64,000 nt of DNA from Hymenobacter sp. UV11 (GTDB lineage: Bacteria; Bacteroidota; Bacteroidia; Cytophagales; Hymenobacteraceae): contig NZ_SRII01000006.1 of NCBI RefSeq assembly GCF_004684095.1, forward strand, positions 186,001 through 250,000, in the 5' to 3' direction. Under the pieces are notes generated by a model, which worked only from the letters and a program-made list of their open reading frames with translations, made no database searches and was not told the origin of the DNA. Both the position numbers and the translations under genes were made by a program. The stretch's first letter is position 1. Every line of letters begins with the position of its first letter. Positions 56,443 through 64,000 of the stretch are shown in pieces.

Positions 56443-58023
56443 ATGAAATTAACATTTACTTGTTTACTCACTTGCTGGCTGAGCGCTGCCTGGGCGCTGG
56501 GTGCACAAGCGCAAGCAACTGGCGCCCGTCCAGCCGAAACAGCTGGTAAAGCGATACTTACGGGTCGGGTTTCAAGCCCAACCACTGATACTATCGCCGT
56601 TTCAATTCACGACAGTCCATTCGACAGCAGCGAGCGCATCAGCTACGCCAAGCTCAATGAAAAGGGCGAATTCCGGATGATAGTGCAGGTTTCTGGCTCT
56701 ACCAGAGCCGATTTGGTGTACGGCGACGCGGTAGCCGACCTATTTCTGGACCCTGGTACGGACCTCGATGTGCGCTTCAAAGGGGAAGACCTACCCGGCA
56801 CGGTTAAATTCAAGGCTAACGATGTTCCGACTGGCTTCGCAACCCGGATTCGTAATAATGGCAACCTGACCGATGAGCAGCGCCACCGCCAGCAGATGGC
56901 CAACGCCAATTCTTACCTGGCGGAGTTTGATGAGCAGTTTGTGTCAAACGATGGTTTTCAGGTACTTCCGGATAATATTCAGCTCTACGAAGCACCCTTT
57001 GTATCGTTTCTGGACTACCGAATTAAGCACGAGCGCAACTTTTTAGAAGACCGCGCCGCGAGGCAGTCTTTTACCATTGATTTTTATAATTATGCCAAGG
57101 CCGAGATTACGTACTCTAACGCCAATGACCGCCTGACTTTTCCCGACCTGCGCGAGCAGGTAGTGAGCAGCGAAGGCCGCATGACGATGACGCCCGGCTA
57201 CTTCGAATTTCTGCGTGACCCGAACCTGCTCAACGACCAGACGGCAGTTGCCAACGAGCAGTTTCAGGAATTTTTGCTCAATTACGTGCACTACATGGCC
57301 GCGCAGCAGAAGCACCTGCGCACCGACCCCGATTTCTATCCCTTCTGCTACGCCCTCGCCAGCAAGCGCCTCAACAGCACCATGCGCCTGCTCACGCTGG
57401 GCCGCATCCTGCAGGAGTCGTTTCGCTTTGGCCACGTGCGCCAGTCGGCCGCCATGCTCAGCGATTTCCGGGCCCTGGACACTCACAAGCACTACTTGAC
57501 CGCCCTGGAAACCGACTTTGGCAAGCACAAAGCCCTGGCAATCGGCTCGCTGGCGCCCGACTTCCGGCTGGTTTCGGCTGCGGGCGATTCGGTGAAGCTC
57601 AGCAGCTTTCAGGGCAAGCTGGTGTACCTCAACTTTTGGAAAACCACCAATGGCCTGTGCCTACGCGACTTATCTTATGCGCAGGACCTGGCCAAGCGGT
57701 TTGAAGGCAAGAATATTGTGTTCGTCAACGTAGCGCTCGATGAGATGGAGATACCCTGGCGCCAGCTCGTAACCATCAAGAAGCTACCGGGCGTGCACGT
57801 GCGGGCCATTGGCGGGATGCGTTCGGAAGTGGCCAAAGCCTATAACCTGAGCGAGGTACCCACTTATATTCTGCTGGGCGAAGACGGCACTATCCTAAAT
57901 CCCAAGCCCAAGCGCCTGAGCAGCCGCGCCGCCGTGGACGAGATAAACCAATCGTTTGGCAAAGCCGGTGTGTATAGCGCGGCCGTGGCGCAGCTCCCTA
58001 CCCCCGCCAGCGCGGCCAAGTAG
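56443..58023 (+). CDS. Thioredoxin-fold (TlpA-like) protein lacking the CxxC motif
   Basis: 526 residues with a signal peptide ending GAQAQ. Residues ~38-130 form a DUF4369-like beta domain (ILTGRVSSPTTDTIAVSIHD...FLDPGTDLDVRFKG), followed by a long helical region and a C-terminal TlpA/AhpC-type thioredoxin domain (about 370-510: IGSLAPDFRLVSAAGDSVKLSSFQGKLVYLNFW). Where active TlpA proteins have WCxxC, this one has KTTNGLC, so only the second Cys remains and redox exchange of the usual kind is not possible. The cis-Pro is kept (EVPTYILLGEDGTIL). It may be a binding or scaffold protein. Located in the periplasm, monocistronic. Confidence 0.85.
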   Translation: MKLTFTCLLTCWLSAAWALGAQAQATGARPAETAGKAILTGRVSSPTTDTIAVSIHDSPFDSSERISYAKLNEKGEFRMIVQVSGSTRADLVYGDAVADLFLDPGTDLDVRFKGEDLPGTVKFKANDVPTGFATRIRNNGNLTDEQRHRQQMANANSYLAEFDEQFVSNDGFQVLPDNIQLYEAPFVSFLDYRIKHERNFLEDRAARQSFTIDFYNYAKAEITYSNANDRLTFPDLREQVVSSEGRMTMTPGYFEFLRDPNLLNDQTAVANEQFQEFLLNYVHYMAAQQKHLRTDPDFYPFCYALASKRLNSTMRLLTLGRILQESFRFGHVRQSAAMLSDFRALDTHKHYLTALETDFGKHKALAIGSLAPDFRLVSAAGDSVKLSSFQGKLVYLNFWKTTNGLCLRDLSYAQDLAKRFEGKNIVFVNVALDEMEIPWRQLVTIKKLPGVHVRAIGGMRSEVAKAYNLSEVPTYILLGEDGTILNPKPKRLSSRAAVDEINQSFGKAGVYSAAVAQLPTPASAAK

Positions 58024-58104
58024 GCTCTAGTAGCAGGATGCGCGAAAACCTCCGAGGGTAGTCGCGTGTCTGTTGGTCTGTGGGCCGCTGCCTACCTTCA
58101 TGCT

Positions 58105-59127
58105 ATGCGCTCAACCCTCCGCGACGGTCTTTCTTTATTTCGCAAAGCCACGCCCGGCCGCCTTTTTAATGCCTTCCAAGTAGTTAGCTCTTATATTATC
58201 AGCCGCGCCACGGGCCGGGCCCGCACCTGGGGCCTGCCCGTGGCGCTGGCATTTGAGCCCACTACCAGCTGCAACCTGCGTTGCCCCGAGTGCCCGAGCG
58301 GCCTGCGCTCCTTTACGCGGCCCACTGGCATGCTGCCTGCTGACCTGTTCAAGAAGACTATTGATGAGGTAGCCAGCCGACTGTGGTATCTCATATTCTA
58401 CTTTCAGGGCGAACCCTACCTGCACCCGCAGTTTCTAGATTTGGTAGAATATGCCAGCCAGAAGGGTCTCTACACGGCTACCAGCACCAATGCCCACTTT
58501 CTCACCGATGAGAATGCCCGCCGCACGGTGGAGAGCGGCCTCGACCGGCTCATCATCTCGCTCGACGGCACTACGCAGGAGGTATATCAGCAGTACCGCA
58601 TCGGCGGCAAGCTGGAGAAAGTATTGGCAGGCACCCGCAACGTGGTGAAGTGGCGCAAAGCGCTCAACAGCAGCACGCCGCGCATCATCTTTCAATTTCT
58701 GGTGGTGCGGCCCAATGAGCACCAGATTGCAGATGCTAAAGCGTTGGCCCAGGCAATGGGGGTAGACGATGTGTGGTTTAAAACCGCCCAGATTTATGAC
58801 TACCAGCAGGGCTCGCCGCTCATCCCGACCATCGACTATTACTCGCGCTACGCCAACAATGGCAATGGCACCTTCAGCCTAAAAAACAAGCTCGTAAACG
58901 GCTGCTGGAAGATGTGGCACTCCTGCGTCATCACTTGGGATGGCAAAGTAGTGCCCTGCTGCTTCGACAAGGACGCCGAGTATCGCCTCGGCGACCGCCA
59001 GCACGAAAGCTTTCGCGCCCTCTGGCACGGCCCTAAGTACCACGGCTTCCGCCAAGCCCTGCTCAAAGGCCGCGACCAGATTGAGATGTGCCGCAATTGC
59101 ACCGAGGGCACCAAGGTGTGGGGCTGA
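58105..59127 (+). CDS. Radical SAM/SPASM domain protein
   Basis: 340 residues from the ATG at 58105; the GTG at 58066 would add 13 residues. The SAM-cluster motif is Cys56-x3-Cys60-x2-Cys63 (SCNLRCPECPSG), followed by YFQGEPYLHPQFLDL and LIISLDGTTQEVYQQYRIGG. The C-terminal SPASM part has GCWKMWHSCVITWDGKVVPCCFDKD and MCRNCTEG, giving the extra cysteines for auxiliary clusters. SPASM enzymes modify peptides, proteins or nucleosides. No precursor peptide gene was seen nearby, so the substrate is open. The stop TGA overlaps the left arm of a large palindrome. Confidence 0.88.
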   Translation: MRSTLRDGLSLFRKATPGRLFNAFQVVSSYIISRATGRARTWGLPVALAFEPTTSCNLRCPECPSGLRSFTRPTGMLPADLFKKTIDEVASRLWYLIFYFQGEPYLHPQFLDLVEYASQKGLYTATSTNAHFLTDENARRTVESGLDRLIISLDGTTQEVYQQYRIGGKLEKVLAGTRNVVKWRKALNSSTPRIIFQFLVVRPNEHQIADAKALAQAMGVDDVWFKTAQIYDYQQGSPLIPTIDYYSRYANNGNGTFSLKNKLVNGCWKMWHSCVITWDGKVVPCCFDKDAEYRLGDRQHESFRALWHGPKYHGFRQALLKGRDQIEMCRNCTEGTKVWG

Positions 59128-59309
59128 CCACTGATTAACACGGATTTAAGCGGATTTCACGGATTTTGTGGACGATTCGCCAAATGAGAAAAGGCCACCC
59201 GCTTGGGTGGCCTTTTCTGGTTTGGCTTGTAATAAAAGTGCCGAATACAAATTCTAGCGCCGTCCACAAAATCCGTGCAATCCGCTTAAATCCGTGCTAA
59301 TCAGTGGTC
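59126..59309. repeat. ATCCGTG-type palindrome, 49-bp arms
   Basis: Arms 59126-59174 and 59261-59309 pair with two mismatches. Both convergent genes end in it: the radical SAM stop (59125-59127) and the stop of the small minus-strand gene (59309-59311). The loop holds a terminator. A related array covers the pdxJ start. Confidence 0.9.
59187..59218. terminator. Bidirectional terminator in the palindrome loop
   Basis: Perfect 14-bp stem (59187-59200 with 59205-59218) with A4/T4 at the base, loop GCTT. It serves the two convergent genes. Confidence 0.85.
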
Positions 59310-59650
59310 TATTTTTTGCCCTTCATCAGGTTCTTACCCAGCGATTCTACTTTGAGAATGAACTGGTCCACGTCCTCATTGGCATACACACCGTAGGCCG
59401 ACGAGATGGTGCCCTTGGCGCCATCGGCCGTTTCGAGTGCGTAGAGGATAGAAGCGTCATCTGGGTCGCTCTCGCCTTCAAAGCGGAAGTAATCGACAAC
59501 CGTAACATCCTCGGGCAGGTAGGTGCGGGCGCTATCGTTATCCATCGTGGTCAGGCGGCCATCTTTCACGGTAAAGTCGTGGGTGTAGCCTTCGCTGTTA
59601 AGCTTTTTCTCGACGGTGACGAGCGAAGTCATTTCTTCTTTGTCCTGCAT
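59309..59650 (-). CDS. Small conserved hypothetical protein
   Basis: 113 residues, acidic, cytoplasmic. The pattern LVTVEKKLNSEGYTHDFTVKDGRL...YLPEDVTVVDYFRFEGESDPDDASILYALETADGAKGTISSAYGVYANE is that of a small Bacteroidota family often listed in databases as phosphoribosylpyrophosphate synthetase. This is most likely a misnomer, since it has none of the PRPP synthase motifs. The function is unknown. The stop is in the palindrome. Confidence 0.78.
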   Translation of the reverse strand: MQDKEEMTSLVTVEKKLNSEGYTHDFTVKDGRLTTMDNDSARTYLPEDVTVVDYFRFEGESDPDDASILYALETADGAKGTISSAYGVYANEDVDQFILKVESLGKNLMKGKK

Positions 59651-59690
59651 GGCAATAGGTGCTAAGTGGTGGGGTAGGGCCCAAAGCAGG

Positions 59691-59718
59691 CCGCCCCGGC
59701 TATACGGAGCCGGGGCGG
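59691..59718. terminator. GC-rich hairpin after the Cys-rich membrane protein gene
   Basis: A perfect 10-bp stem (CCGCCCCGGC/GCCGGGGCGG, 59691-59700 and 59709-59718) with an 8-base loop. It has no clear T run, so it may be a weak terminator or an mRNA-stabilising hairpin for the gene ending at 59758. Confidence 0.55.
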
Positions 59719-59757
59719 TCGGGGGTTAACCAAAACTACAGTTTTTAAGCGCTGCTG

Positions 59758-59949
59758 TTAGCGGGCAGCCGCGCGCGCCTCTATTGTGCGCTGCATGGCC
59801 TCTACATCGAAGGCCGCGCCACAGGCGCCGCCGCAGCCTTTGGCGCAGCCAGCCTGGCCCTTGGCGGCGAAGGTTTGCCACACGCGCCGGCCCAAGTAGA
59901 AGAGTGCGGCGGCGAAAAGAGCAAAAATGATAAGCAGTTGAGTGTCCAT
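59758..59949 (-). CDS. FeoB-associated Cys-rich membrane protein-like
   Basis: 63 residues. One membrane helix (about 5-22, LLIIFALFAAALFYLGRRVW) is followed by a Cys-rich segment (GCAKGCGGACGA) and a basic, helical tail. This matches the small FeoB-associated Cys-rich proteins in size and order. No feoA or feoB gene adjoins it, so a role in iron uptake is only by family resemblance. Confidence 0.72.
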   Translation of the reverse strand: MDTQLLIIFALFAAALFYLGRRVWQTFAAKGQAGCAKGCGGACGAAFDVEAMQRTIEARAAAR

Positions 59950-60004
59950 GACGAAAGCAAAACGGCGTGGGCCAGCGAAAAGTTTGCCTAGAGTGGGCGA
60001 GTAG

Positions 60005-61051
60005 CTAGAAGCTACCTAGAGCTGCCAGTTTTTTGGTGATTTCTTCTACGTCGTTAGTGCGTGCTACCAGCTTACCCTGCGGGTCGAGCAGCATGTATGT
60101 GGGAAAGGCATTGATATTGTAGCCGGTAATAACGGGACCCTTGGCTTCTTGCAGGTCTGAGAGTTGCAGGCCCGGCACGTGGTGCTGGCGAATGGCTTTT
60201 TTCCACAGCGGCGCGCTGCTGGCGCTTTCCATCGCCACGCCAATAATGGTTAGCTTGTCGGCATACTGCTGGTGCAGGGCGTTTACCTGCGGCATGGCCC
60301 GCACGCAAGGGCTGCACCAGTGGCCCCAGAAATCGAGCAGCACATATTTGCCGCGGTAGGTGGCTAGCGAGTGCTGCGTACCAGCCGTGTCGGCCAGGGT
60401 GAAATCGGCCACTGGCTTGCCCACGGCGGGTTGGTTGTGGAGAATGACGAGGCGCTTGGCAGCCTGCTGCCCGTACCAGCTTTGGCGCACGGTAGGCTTA
60501 AGGCCCTGCAGCAGCTTCTCGTACTCGGCCACCGGGTAGGTGGGCTGCATTATCGTTTGCCAATAGAGTTGAAAGGCGCTGGTGCGGGCCGCCGGATGCG
60601 CCTTGATAAACTGGCGGGTATCCTGCGCCTGCAGAGCCTGGTAATCGGCTTCCGACTTAAGAGGTTTGCCGTAGTCCTTCCACTGCACGGTATGGTTGAA
60701 ATCGCTCAGCACGTTGTTCTCGGGCGTGCCAGTGGCATCGAGCTTGCCAAGCTGCTGCACCGTGCCTTGAAAATGCACCGTCCCCGGCTCGACCCAGAAC
60801 TGCTGACTTTCAAAGCTCCCCGCCGACTCACGAACTATAATAGTGCCCATACCATCGTCGGTCGCTGGGATGGAATGTGCAAAATGGCCATTCGCCACCC
60901 GAAGCGTATCGGTGTAGTCTTGACCTTGTCGGGTGTAGTGATACTCGGCCGTGCGAGTGCCCATGCCGACGATATCGCCGGTGAGCTGGGTTTGGGCAAG
61001 GGCGGGGCTGGCCAGCAGCACGGCCAGCCCTAGGGGTAGCAGCAGTTTCAT
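60005..61051 (-). CDS. TlpA-family disulfide reductase with DUF4369 domain
   Basis: 348 residues from the ATG at 61051 (MKLLLPLGLAVLLASPALAQ, signal peptide). Residues ~20-110 are a DUF4369 beta domain, then a helical linker, then a thioredoxin domain (about 215-345) with the redox motif CSPC in LLDFWGHWCSPCVRAMPQV. The cis-Pro is kept in AFPTYMLLDPQG. It should reduce disulfides of periplasmic proteins. It lies 28 bases downstream of the suhB gene on the same strand. Confidence 0.9.
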   Translation of the reverse strand: MKLLLPLGLAVLLASPALAQTQLTGDIVGMGTRTAEYHYTRQGQDYTDTLRVANGHFAHSIPATDDGMGTIIVRESAGSFESQQFWVEPGTVHFQGTVQQLGKLDATGTPENNVLSDFNHTVQWKDYGKPLKSEADYQALQAQDTRQFIKAHPAARTSAFQLYWQTIMQPTYPVAEYEKLLQGLKPTVRQSWYGQQAAKRLVILHNQPAVGKPVADFTLADTAGTQHSLATYRGKYVLLDFWGHWCSPCVRAMPQVNALHQQYADKLTIIGVAMESASSAPLWKKAIRQHHVPGLQLSDLQEAKGPVITGYNINAFPTYMLLDPQGKLVARTNDVEEITKKLAALGSF

Positions 61052-61079
61052 AGGGAGGTGGGACAAGGTGTACCCCAAG

Positions 61080-61898
61080 CTACCACTGAAAACCCGGTTG
61101 CCAGTGCTGCCGCATCACGGCCTGCATTTCGTTGTGCACGTGGCCGTTGGTGGCTAGTACCTCGCGGTTGAACACCGGGTCGCCGGCTTCGAGCCACTGC
61201 GTGACCCTACCCCCTGCTTCGCGTACCAGCAGGATGCCAGCGGCCACATCGTAAGAATTGATGTTGAACTCGAAGTAGCTATCAAAGCGGCCGCAGGCTA
61301 CGTAGGCCAGGTCGGTGGCCGCCGAGCCCCAGCGGCGCAGCCCGCGCGAGTGCTGCATATACTCGGTGAGGATGCCGAGGTAGGCGTCGAGGTGCGTAAA
61401 CTTGTAGAAGGGCAAGCCGGTGGCAATGAGCGTATCGTCCATGCGGGCGGCCGAGCTTACCCGGATGGGCTGGTCGTTCAGGAACGCGCCGTGGCCCTGG
61501 GCGCCGCGAAAGCACTCGTCGCGGCTCACCTCGTACACCACGCCCAGCACCGGCTCGTTGCCGCGCGCCAGGGCCACACTCACTGCGAAGCAGGGTAGGC
61601 CGTGGATAAAGTTGGTGGTGCCGTCGAGCGGGTCTATTATCCAGCGATATTCCACGCTGGGGTCGGAGTTGGCCACGGTGCCTTCTTCCGTCACGAAGCC
61701 GGCTTCGGGAAGCAGCTTTTGCAAGCCGGCCACCAGCATTTTTTCCGATTCCTTATCGACGTAAGAAACCATGTCGTGCAGGCCTTTGCTTTCGATTTTG
61801 CTAGGGTCGAAGCTCGTGACTTGCTCGCGGATGAAAGCGCCCGCCTGGCGGCAGAGGTCGGCGACGGAATAGGAGAGTTGGAGGAGGTCGGGAGTCAT
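61080..61898 (-). CDS. Inositol monophosphatase family protein (SuhB-like)
   Basis: 272 residues. The magnesium-binding motifs are TEEG (Glu near 71) and IDPLDGTTNFIHGLPCFAVSVAL, with the second DxxxG-type motif in NINSYDVAAGILLVREAGGRVT. It removes phosphate from inositol phosphates or related sugars; SuhB in E. coli is also an RNA-polymerase-associated factor. Substrate use cannot be told from the sequence. The start is 6 bases before a palindromic repeat. Confidence 0.9.
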   Translation of the reverse strand: MTPDLLQLSYSVADLCRQAGAFIREQVTSFDPSKIESKGLHDMVSYVDKESEKMLVAGLQKLLPEAGFVTEEGTVANSDPSVEYRWIIDPLDGTTNFIHGLPCFAVSVALARGNEPVLGVVYEVSRDECFRGAQGHGAFLNDQPIRVSSAARMDDTLIATGLPFYKFTHLDAYLGILTEYMQHSRGLRRWGSAATDLAYVACGRFDSYFEFNINSYDVAAGILLVREAGGRVTQWLEAGDPVFNREVLATNGHVHNEMQAVMRQHWQPGFQW

Positions 61899-61904
61899 AG
61901 GAGG

Positions 61905-61998
61905 GTAGCGCGGACTTTGCGAGTCCGCGTGTAAGAACGTTGGGTGATGGTTAGGCGCGGGTTTCGTTCAACGCGCGGACTCGCAGAGCCCGCGCTAC
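61905..61998. repeat. GTAGCGCGGAC-type palindrome overlapping lnt
   Basis: Arms 61905-61929 and 61974-61998 pair over 25 bases with two mismatches. The right arm and part of the loop code for the last ~16 residues and stop of lnt. Confidence 0.85.
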
Positions 61999-63627
61999 TA
62001 CTACGGCCAGCAGCCCCAGCACCGCCAAAATCTGGCAGCCGCGCCCAATCAGCTCGCCGTGGCGAACGTAGAAGGTTTGCTCGGTATTGAGGTGCACGGT
62101 GGCGCGGCTGGCGGCGCCTACCCACCAGCCGGTGGCGTGCGAGATGGTGCCGCGCTGGTCGATGAAGGCTGAAACGCCGGTATTGGCCGAGCGGGCGAGG
62201 TCGCGGCGGGTTTCGATGCAGCGCAGCGCGCCGTAGCGCAGGTGCTGCCGGAAGCCGGGCGAGTCGCTCCACCAGCCGTCGTTGGTGATGAGGCCGAGCA
62301 GCGTGGCGCCGTTGTGCACGTACTGGGCCACGAAGTCGCCATAGATGCTTTCGTAGCAGATAAGCGGGGCCAGCCGCAGCGCGGGCGCGGCGGGCGGGGC
62401 CGGAAACACGGTGCGCTCATCCTGCGAGCCGTAGGAGCCGACAATACCGCCGAGGTCAATGTTGCTCAGGAGCTTGCCGAGGATGGGCGGAATTTTCTCC
62501 ACCCCCGGCACCAGCTTCGACTTGTGGTAGAACTGCGGCGGGGTGGTAGCATCGGCAAAGAAAGCGGCCGCGTTGAACACGTCGTAGTAGCCCACGTCGT
62601 CGCGGTGGTGCGCGGTGGGCGAGGCGCTGGCCGCGTCAGGGTACGTACCTAAGCTAGTGATGCCGACCAGCAGGCTCAAGCCCGGGTGACGGGCCAGCAG
62701 CTCCTGCCGGATGCGTAGCGCCTGCGGGCTTTGGGCAAAAGTGGTTTCAAAGAGCGCTTCTTCGAGGGAAGTTTCGGGCCAGAGCACCAGCCGCGTTTGG
62801 GGCGTGATGCTGGCCTCGGTGCGTTGCAGCAGCCGCGTCAACTGCTCGTTGTAGGGAATAAAGCGTGGGTTTTCGGGGAATTTCTCGTTGTACGGGTCGA
62901 TGTTGGGCTGCACGACGACCACTTCGAGCGGTGAGCCTTTTTCCTGAAAGTTGCGGTTGATGGTGAAGGAAATTGCCAGCGGTAGCCCAATGGCCATCAT
63001 CGGCACGGCCCAGCGCCAGCGGCGCGGCCCGTTGAAGGCCCACGGTGCTACCCCCTCTTTTCCAAACCACGCCCAGAACATTAAGATATTGACCGCCAGC
63101 AGCCACACCGAGCCACCTAGGAAGCCCGTGTACTCGTACCACTGCACCCACTCGGGCGCGCTGGCAAAGCCGTTGCCCAGCGTGAGCCAGGGCCACGACA
63201 AATCCCAGTGCAGGTGTAATTGCTCGAAGGCAATCCAGTACACCGGCAGCGAGAGGTAGCCTAGCTTATTGCCAAAGCGCTCCTTAGTGCGTCGAAATGC
63301 CATCAGCGGCAGGCACATGAGCGCGGCATTGAGCACTACGGCCGCGATGCCGCCGCCCAGCGTGCTGAAGCTTACCCACCAGGTAGTGAAGGCGTTCCAG
63401 AAAAACAGGAACAGGTAGGTGCTGGCAAACACCCGGCCGCGCTTGGCGCCCTGCTGCGTCAGTAGCTGTTCGAGGCGCAGGTAGGGCACCCAGCCGATGA
63501 ACAGCAGCAGCGTGAGCGGCGCGGGATGCACCGGCCAGCCGGTCCACATCAGCGCCCCGCCCAGCAGGGCCAGCAGCAGTGGCGACTGCCCCAGGCGGCC
63601 CAGCGGGCCGCTAGGCAGCGGGGTCAT
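61951..63627 (-). CDS. lnt: Apolipoprotein N-acyltransferase
   Basis: 558 residues from the ATG at 63627, overlapping rsmI by 17 bases; longer starts would run deep into rsmI. It adds the third acyl chain to the N-terminal Cys of lipoproteins. Membrane helices occupy about residues 18-205, followed by a nitrilase-like periplasmic domain with the catalytic triad: Glu in LVLWPETSLEEALF, Lys in HKSKLVPGVEKIPP and Cys in PLICYESIYGDFVAQYV. A last helix precedes an Arg/Ala-rich tail (VARALRVRALNETRA) that comes from the repeat. It is somewhat longer than E. coli Lnt (512). Confidence 0.93.
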   Translation of the reverse strand: MTPLPSGPLGRLGQSPLLLALLGGALMWTGWPVHPAPLTLLLFIGWVPYLRLEQLLTQQGAKRGRVFASTYLFLFFWNAFTTWWVSFSTLGGGIAAVVLNAALMCLPLMAFRRTKERFGNKLGYLSLPVYWIAFEQLHLHWDLSWPWLTLGNGFASAPEWVQWYEYTGFLGGSVWLLAVNILMFWAWFGKEGVAPWAFNGPRRWRWAVPMMAIGLPLAISFTINRNFQEKGSPLEVVVVQPNIDPYNEKFPENPRFIPYNEQLTRLLQRTEASITPQTRLVLWPETSLEEALFETTFAQSPQALRIRQELLARHPGLSLLVGITSLGTYPDAASASPTAHHRDDVGYYDVFNAAAFFADATTPPQFYHKSKLVPGVEKIPPILGKLLSNIDLGGIVGSYGSQDERTVFPAPPAAPALRLAPLICYESIYGDFVAQYVHNGATLLGLITNDGWWSDSPGFRQHLRYGALRCIETRRDLARSANTGVSAFIDQRGTISHATGWWVGAASRATVHLNTEQTFYVRHGELIGRGCQILAVLGLLAVVVARALRVRALNETRA

Positions 63628-64000
63628 CGTCGGCATCGCCATCGTCGGTGTCGTCGTCTTCGTCATCGCGGGCGGCGTATTTACTGCGCTCAATTCGCTC
63701 ATATTCAGCACCTTTTACTACCAGTACAATTTCGCCCTTGATGGCGGGGCGGGCGGCCAGGGTGGCGGCCAGCTCGCCGAGCGGGGCGGTGAGGGTTTCT
63801 TCAAACAGCTTGGTTAGCTCGCGGCTGACGCTGGCGAGCCGCTCGGGTCCAAACACCTCGGCCAGCTGCGTCAGCGTTTTGACAATGCGGTGCGGCGACT
63901 CATAGAAAATGAGCGTCCGCGTTTCGCGGGCCAGCTCTTGCAGGCGGGTCTGGCGGCCTTTTTTCACCGGCAAAAAGCCTTCGAAGGCAAACCGCTCGGC
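63611..64000 (-). CDS. rsmI: 16S rRNA (cytidine(1402)-2'-O)-methyltransferase RsmI, C-terminal part
   Basis: The window holds the last 129 codons; the start lies beyond base 64000. The frame reads AERFAFEGFLPVKKGRQTRLQELARETRTLIFYESPHRIVKTL, the central RsmI motif, with the family ...IKGEIVLVVKGAE strand. After that comes an acidic tail very rich in Asp (DDEDDDTDDGDADDD) that is unusual for the family. RsmI 2'-O-methylates C1402 of 16S rRNA. The stop overlaps the lnt start region, so the two are probably co-transcribed. Confidence 0.92.
   Translation of the reverse strand, partial: AERFAFEGFLPVKKGRQTRLQELARETRTLIFYESPHRIVKTLTQLAEVFGPERLASVSRELTKLFEETLTAPLGELAATLAARPAIKGEIVLVVKGAEYERIERSKYAARDDEDDDTDDGDADDDPAA

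Noticed and set aside
59309..59650. Calling the small protein a phosphoribosylpyrophosphate synthetase
   Set aside because: It is only 113 residues and has none of the PRPP-binding or ATP-binding motifs. The database name is probably a propagated error.

Overview
The window reads as a piece of a high-GC Bacteroidota chromosome, most likely Hymenobacter or a close relative in the Hymenobacteraceae. The reasons are: type IX secretion sorting domains, DUF6089 outer-membrane proteins next to uppS-bamA-ompH, an ExbB-ExbD-ExbD-TonB cluster, almost no Shine-Dalgarno sequences, TAnnTTTG-type -7 promoter boxes, and a constant scatter of CCTACCCCC/GGGGGTAGG words. No rRNA, tRNA or CRISPR array was seen. 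Almost all genes are intact; the only insertion sequence is one IS5-type element.

Layout. 1-2.8 kb: the end of one T9SS cargo protein and one complete one (TIG repeats). 3.1-10.2 kb: a molybdenum cofactor block (moaC convergent to moaE-moaD-moaA and a MoeB-rhodanese fusion), headed by a TonB-dependent receptor and a one-domain ModE-like regulator. Between receptor and regulator lies a dyad that closely matches the enterobacterial ModE operator, so this looks like a molybdate-regulated uptake and cofactor unit. 10.3-20.4 kb: a thioredoxin-reductase-like flavoprotein, an MFS exporter, the IS element, a PepSY membrane protein, a ComEA-type HhH protein, cysteine desulfurase, glmM and mazG. 20.7-28 kb: a TonB energising system (ExbB, two ExbD, two TonB) followed by a PstS-like lipoprotein and a TPR protein. 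28-43 kb: a long minus-strand envelope and housekeeping block (rluD, two OmpH/Skp, bamA, uppS, two DUF6089, nadK, a TamA-like protein, CBS protein, hydrolase, pabA-type amidotransferase, cvpA, yqeY). 43-54 kb: pdxJ, a lipoprotein, and a tripartite EmrAB-TolC-type efflux operon with a UspA protein, transcribed away from a sigma54 activator with GAF domains. 52.8-64 kb: a ScfR/RamB-like XRE regulator, radA behind a structured leader, two thioredoxin-fold proteins, a radical SAM/SPASM protein, suhB, lnt and the end of rsmI.

The most distinctive property of the window is its intergenic DNA. At least seven families of inverted or tandem repeats sit between genes, often overlapping them so closely that the repeat supplies the stop codon (moaC, emrA, the four-helix-bundle gene, the radical SAM gene and others), the start codon (pdxJ) or a C-terminal tail (lnt). 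One family has a four-base period that puts a stop codon in all three frames. A copy of it brackets a four-helix-bundle gene that interrupts the efflux operon, like cargo in a cassette. Another palindrome has been split by the IS. Start codons were revised from the longest ORFs where the longest version used TTG/GTG inside a repeat or upstream of an obvious signal peptide.
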